DNA of 64,000 nt from an uncultured Stomatobaculum sp. (lineage in GTDB: Bacteria; Bacillota; Clostridia; Lachnospirales; Lachnospiraceae), in assembly GCF_937924975.1 (NCBI RefSeq), contig NZ_CALEYG010000015.1, positions 1-64,000 of the forward strand, written 5' to 3'. Positions 62,276-64,000 of this stretch are shown piece by piece. Positions within the stretch are counted from its first letter, which is position 1. Each line of letters starts with the position of its first letter. The notes beneath the pieces are model-generated. The model was not told where the DNA came from and did not search any database. It saw nothing but the letters and a program-made list of their open reading frames with translations. Both the position numbers and the translations under genes were made by a program.

Positions 62276-64000
62276 ATGGCAGTGAAAACAATCTTGGAAG
62301 AAATGAACGAGAGTGTGGCGCGCGCCTTTGCGGCAGTCGGCTATCCGGAGGCCGGCGCTTCTGTGCAACTCTCAAACCGCCCGGATCTCTGCGAGTACCA
62401 GTGCAACGGCGCCATGGCGGTCGCAAAGAAGGCCGGCAAGCGGCCGCTCGAGGTCGCCGAGGCAGTTGCCGCGGAACTGAAGAAAGAGAGCCTTTTCTCG
62501 GAAGTCGGCGCCGTGCCGCCGGGCTTCATCAACCTCCGCGTGAGCCCGGACGCGCTCGCAACGGCGGTGCGTGCCCTCCGGGAGCAGCCGCAGTGCGGCG
62601 CAGTGCGCGATGAGAACAGAAAGATTGTCGTCGACTACGGCGGCGCAAATGTCGCAAAGCCGCTCCACGTGGGACATCTGCGCTCGGCCATCATCGGCGA
62701 GGCCTTGAAGCGCATGGGCGCATTTTTCGGAAACGAGATGATAGGCGATGTGCACCTCGGCGACTGGGGGCTCCAGATGGGACTTATCATTGAGGAGCTG
62801 CGCCGCCGGAAGCCGGAACTCCCGTATTTTGACGAGAGCCATACGGGCGACTATCCGGAAGAAGCGCCGTTTACGATTTCCGAGCTCGAGGAGATTTACC
62901 CGACCGCGAGCAAGCGCTCCAAGGAGGACGAGGCCTTTGCCGAGGCAGCCCACCTTGCGACCTTGAAACTGCAGAGCGGCGATCCGGGTTTTACGGCGCT
63001 CTGGAAGCACATTCTCCGCATCTCGAAGGCGGATTTAAAGAAGAACTACGATGCGCTTGCGGTCTCGTTTGAACTCTGGAAAGGTGAGTCCGACGCGCAG
63101 CCCTTTATCCCGGCGCTTCTCGAAGACCTTGAGAAGCGCGGCATTGCGAGAAGCTCCGAGGGCGCGCTCGTCGTGGACATCGCGGAGCCCGGCGACAAGA
63201 AGGAACTGCCGCCCTGCATTGTCCGGAAGTCGGACGGCGCTGCGCTCTATGCGACGAGCGATCTGGCGACCCTCATTGACCGCGAGGCGACCCTCTCGCC
63301 GGACTGCTACATCTACATTGCGGACAAGCGCCAGGAACTCCACTACACGCAGTTTTTCCGCGTCGCGCGGAAGGCGGGCATCGTTCCCCCGGCGCACGAG
63401 CTCATCTACATCGGCTTCGGCACGATGAACGGCAAGGACGGAAAGCCCTTCAAGACAAGAGAGGGCGGTGTGATGCGCCTTGAGACCTTGATCCGGGAGA
63501 TTCGGGAGGCAGTCTCGACCCGCATCGCGGAGAATCCGGAGATTTCGCCCGAGGAGGCAGAGAAGACCTCGAAGACGGTAGCACTCGCCGCGCTGAAATA
63601 TGCGGATCTCTCGAACCAGGCCTCGAAGGACTATGTCTTTGACCTCGAGCGCTTTGCATCGTTTGAGGGAAACACCGGCCCCTACATTCTCTACACGGCG
63701 GTCCGGATTAAGTCTATCCTTAAAAAGTATGCGAACCAAGGCGGCGCAGCCATCACAGCGGCGGATTTACGACCGGCGGAGAGCGAGAGCGAAAAGGCGC
63801 TCTTCCTCGATTTGGCGCGCTATCCGGAAGTGCTGCGCGCGGCCTGGAAGGAACTCGCGCCGCACCGCATCTGCCAGTATCTCTACGAGCTCTCGAATCA
63901 CTTCAATTCCTTCTACCATGCGGTTCGCATTCTGCAGGAGCCGAACGAGGAGAAGAAGCGCGCTTACCTCGCACTGATTCAGACCGCCGAGATTGTCATT
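62276..64000 (+). CDS. argS: Arginyl-tRNA synthetase, 5' part (3' end cut by window)
   Basis: The frame is open for 575 codons to the last base. ArgS charges tRNA-Arg. The N-terminal additional domain specific to ArgS is residues 1-105. The HIGH-type signature is HVGH at 131-134 in KPLHVGHLRSAIIGEAL, preceded by VVDYGGANVAKP. The Rossmann core contains GDVHLGDWGLQMG and SDLATLI. The KMSKS-equivalent loop reads GTMNGKDGKPFKTREGG, the non-canonical form common in ArgS. The C-terminal anticodon-binding helical domain begins around residue 465 (FEGNTGPYILYTAVR). Bacterial ArgS of this type has about 550-600 residues, so little is missing. The ATG at 62276 follows GGGGGAAAG. Confidence 0.95.
   Translation, partial: MAVKTILEEMNESVARAFAAVGYPEAGASVQLSNRPDLCEYQCNGAMAVAKKAGKRPLEVAEAVAAELKKESLFSEVGAVPPGFINLRVSPDALATAVRALREQPQCGAVRDENRKIVVDYGGANVAKPLHVGHLRSAIIGEALKRMGAFFGNEMIGDVHLGDWGLQMGLIIEELRRRKPELPYFDESHTGDYPEEAPFTISELEEIYPTASKRSKEDEAFAEAAHLATLKLQSGDPGFTALWKHILRISKADLKKNYDALAVSFELWKGESDAQPFIPALLEDLEKRGIARSSEGALVVDIAEPGDKKELPPCIVRKSDGAALYATSDLATLIDREATLSPDCYIYIADKRQELHYTQFFRVARKAGIVPPAHELIYIGFGTMNGKDGKPFKTREGGVMRLETLIREIREAVSTRIAENPEISPEEAEKTSKTVALAALKYADLSNQASKDYVFDLERFASFEGNTGPYILYTAVRIKSILKKYANQGGAAITAADLRPAESESEKALFLDLARYPEVLRAAWKELAPHRICQYLYELSNHFNSFYHAVRILQEPNEEKKRAYLALIQTAEIVI

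Noticed and set aside
1..64000. tRNA or rRNA genes, CRISPR arrays, transposases, integrases or phage genes
   Set aside because: None recognised on either strand by reading; a tRNA scan would settle the first point.

Overview
The window is one contiguous piece of a GC-rich chromosome. Low-GC-type Firmicutes gene families sit in a GC-rich codon background, with strong AGGAGG ribosome-binding sites, intrinsic terminators, a tryptophan T-box leader and a clostridial-style division cluster. Together these suggest a member of the Clostridia, most likely Lachnospiraceae, living on peptides and amino acids. This is inference from gene content; no 16S or other marker is present. I see no tRNA, rRNA, CRISPR array, insertion sequence or prophage.

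Layout: 1-2432 is the 3' part of a type VII secretion ATPase (EssC). 2424-7450 holds a small exported lipoprotein, a low-molecular-weight tyrosine phosphatase, gltX, a UvrD-like helicase and a DUF1292 protein. 7611-9074 is an unusual Thr/Ser/Glu-rich exported protein. 9286-10383 is ychF on the minus strand. 10579-21186 carries lgt followed by a compact division and wall cluster: rsmH, ftsL, ftsI, mraY, murD, ftsW, ftsQ, ftsZ. 21248-27950 has coaX, prfC, a PepV-like dipeptidase and the methionine importer metNIQ.

28319-44582 is the most distinctive part. An M3 oligoendopeptidase is followed by six tandem, full-length paralogues of an atypical POT/PTR peptide-transporter family, the frameshifted and internally deleted remnant of a seventh, an M32 carboxypeptidase and an M64-type metallopeptidase. 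The six transporters fall into two types in the order A-B-A-B-B-A. Hairpins, most of them intrinsic terminators, lie between neighbouring copies, and all six lack the E-x-x-E-R proton-coupling motif of classical POTs. With the PepV-like enzyme upstream, this looks like a peptide uptake and degradation island.

44677-47363 is a minus-strand two-gene unit for an exported flavin protein and a lipoprotein resembling treponemal Tp47. 47540-54613 is a DUF1858 protein followed by a complete T-box-controlled trpEGDCFBA operon. 54832-59731 holds a CitA/DcuS-like kinase and regulator, a GltS-type glutamate symporter and an orphan TAXI-type binding lipoprotein. 59734-64000 holds nrdR, yqeG, aroE, efp and the start of argS, which runs off the window.

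Coding density is high. Many neighbouring genes overlap by 4 to 20 bases, which implies translational coupling. Promoters and terminators listed were found by eye from -35/-10 spacing and hairpin plus T-run patterns; none has been tested.
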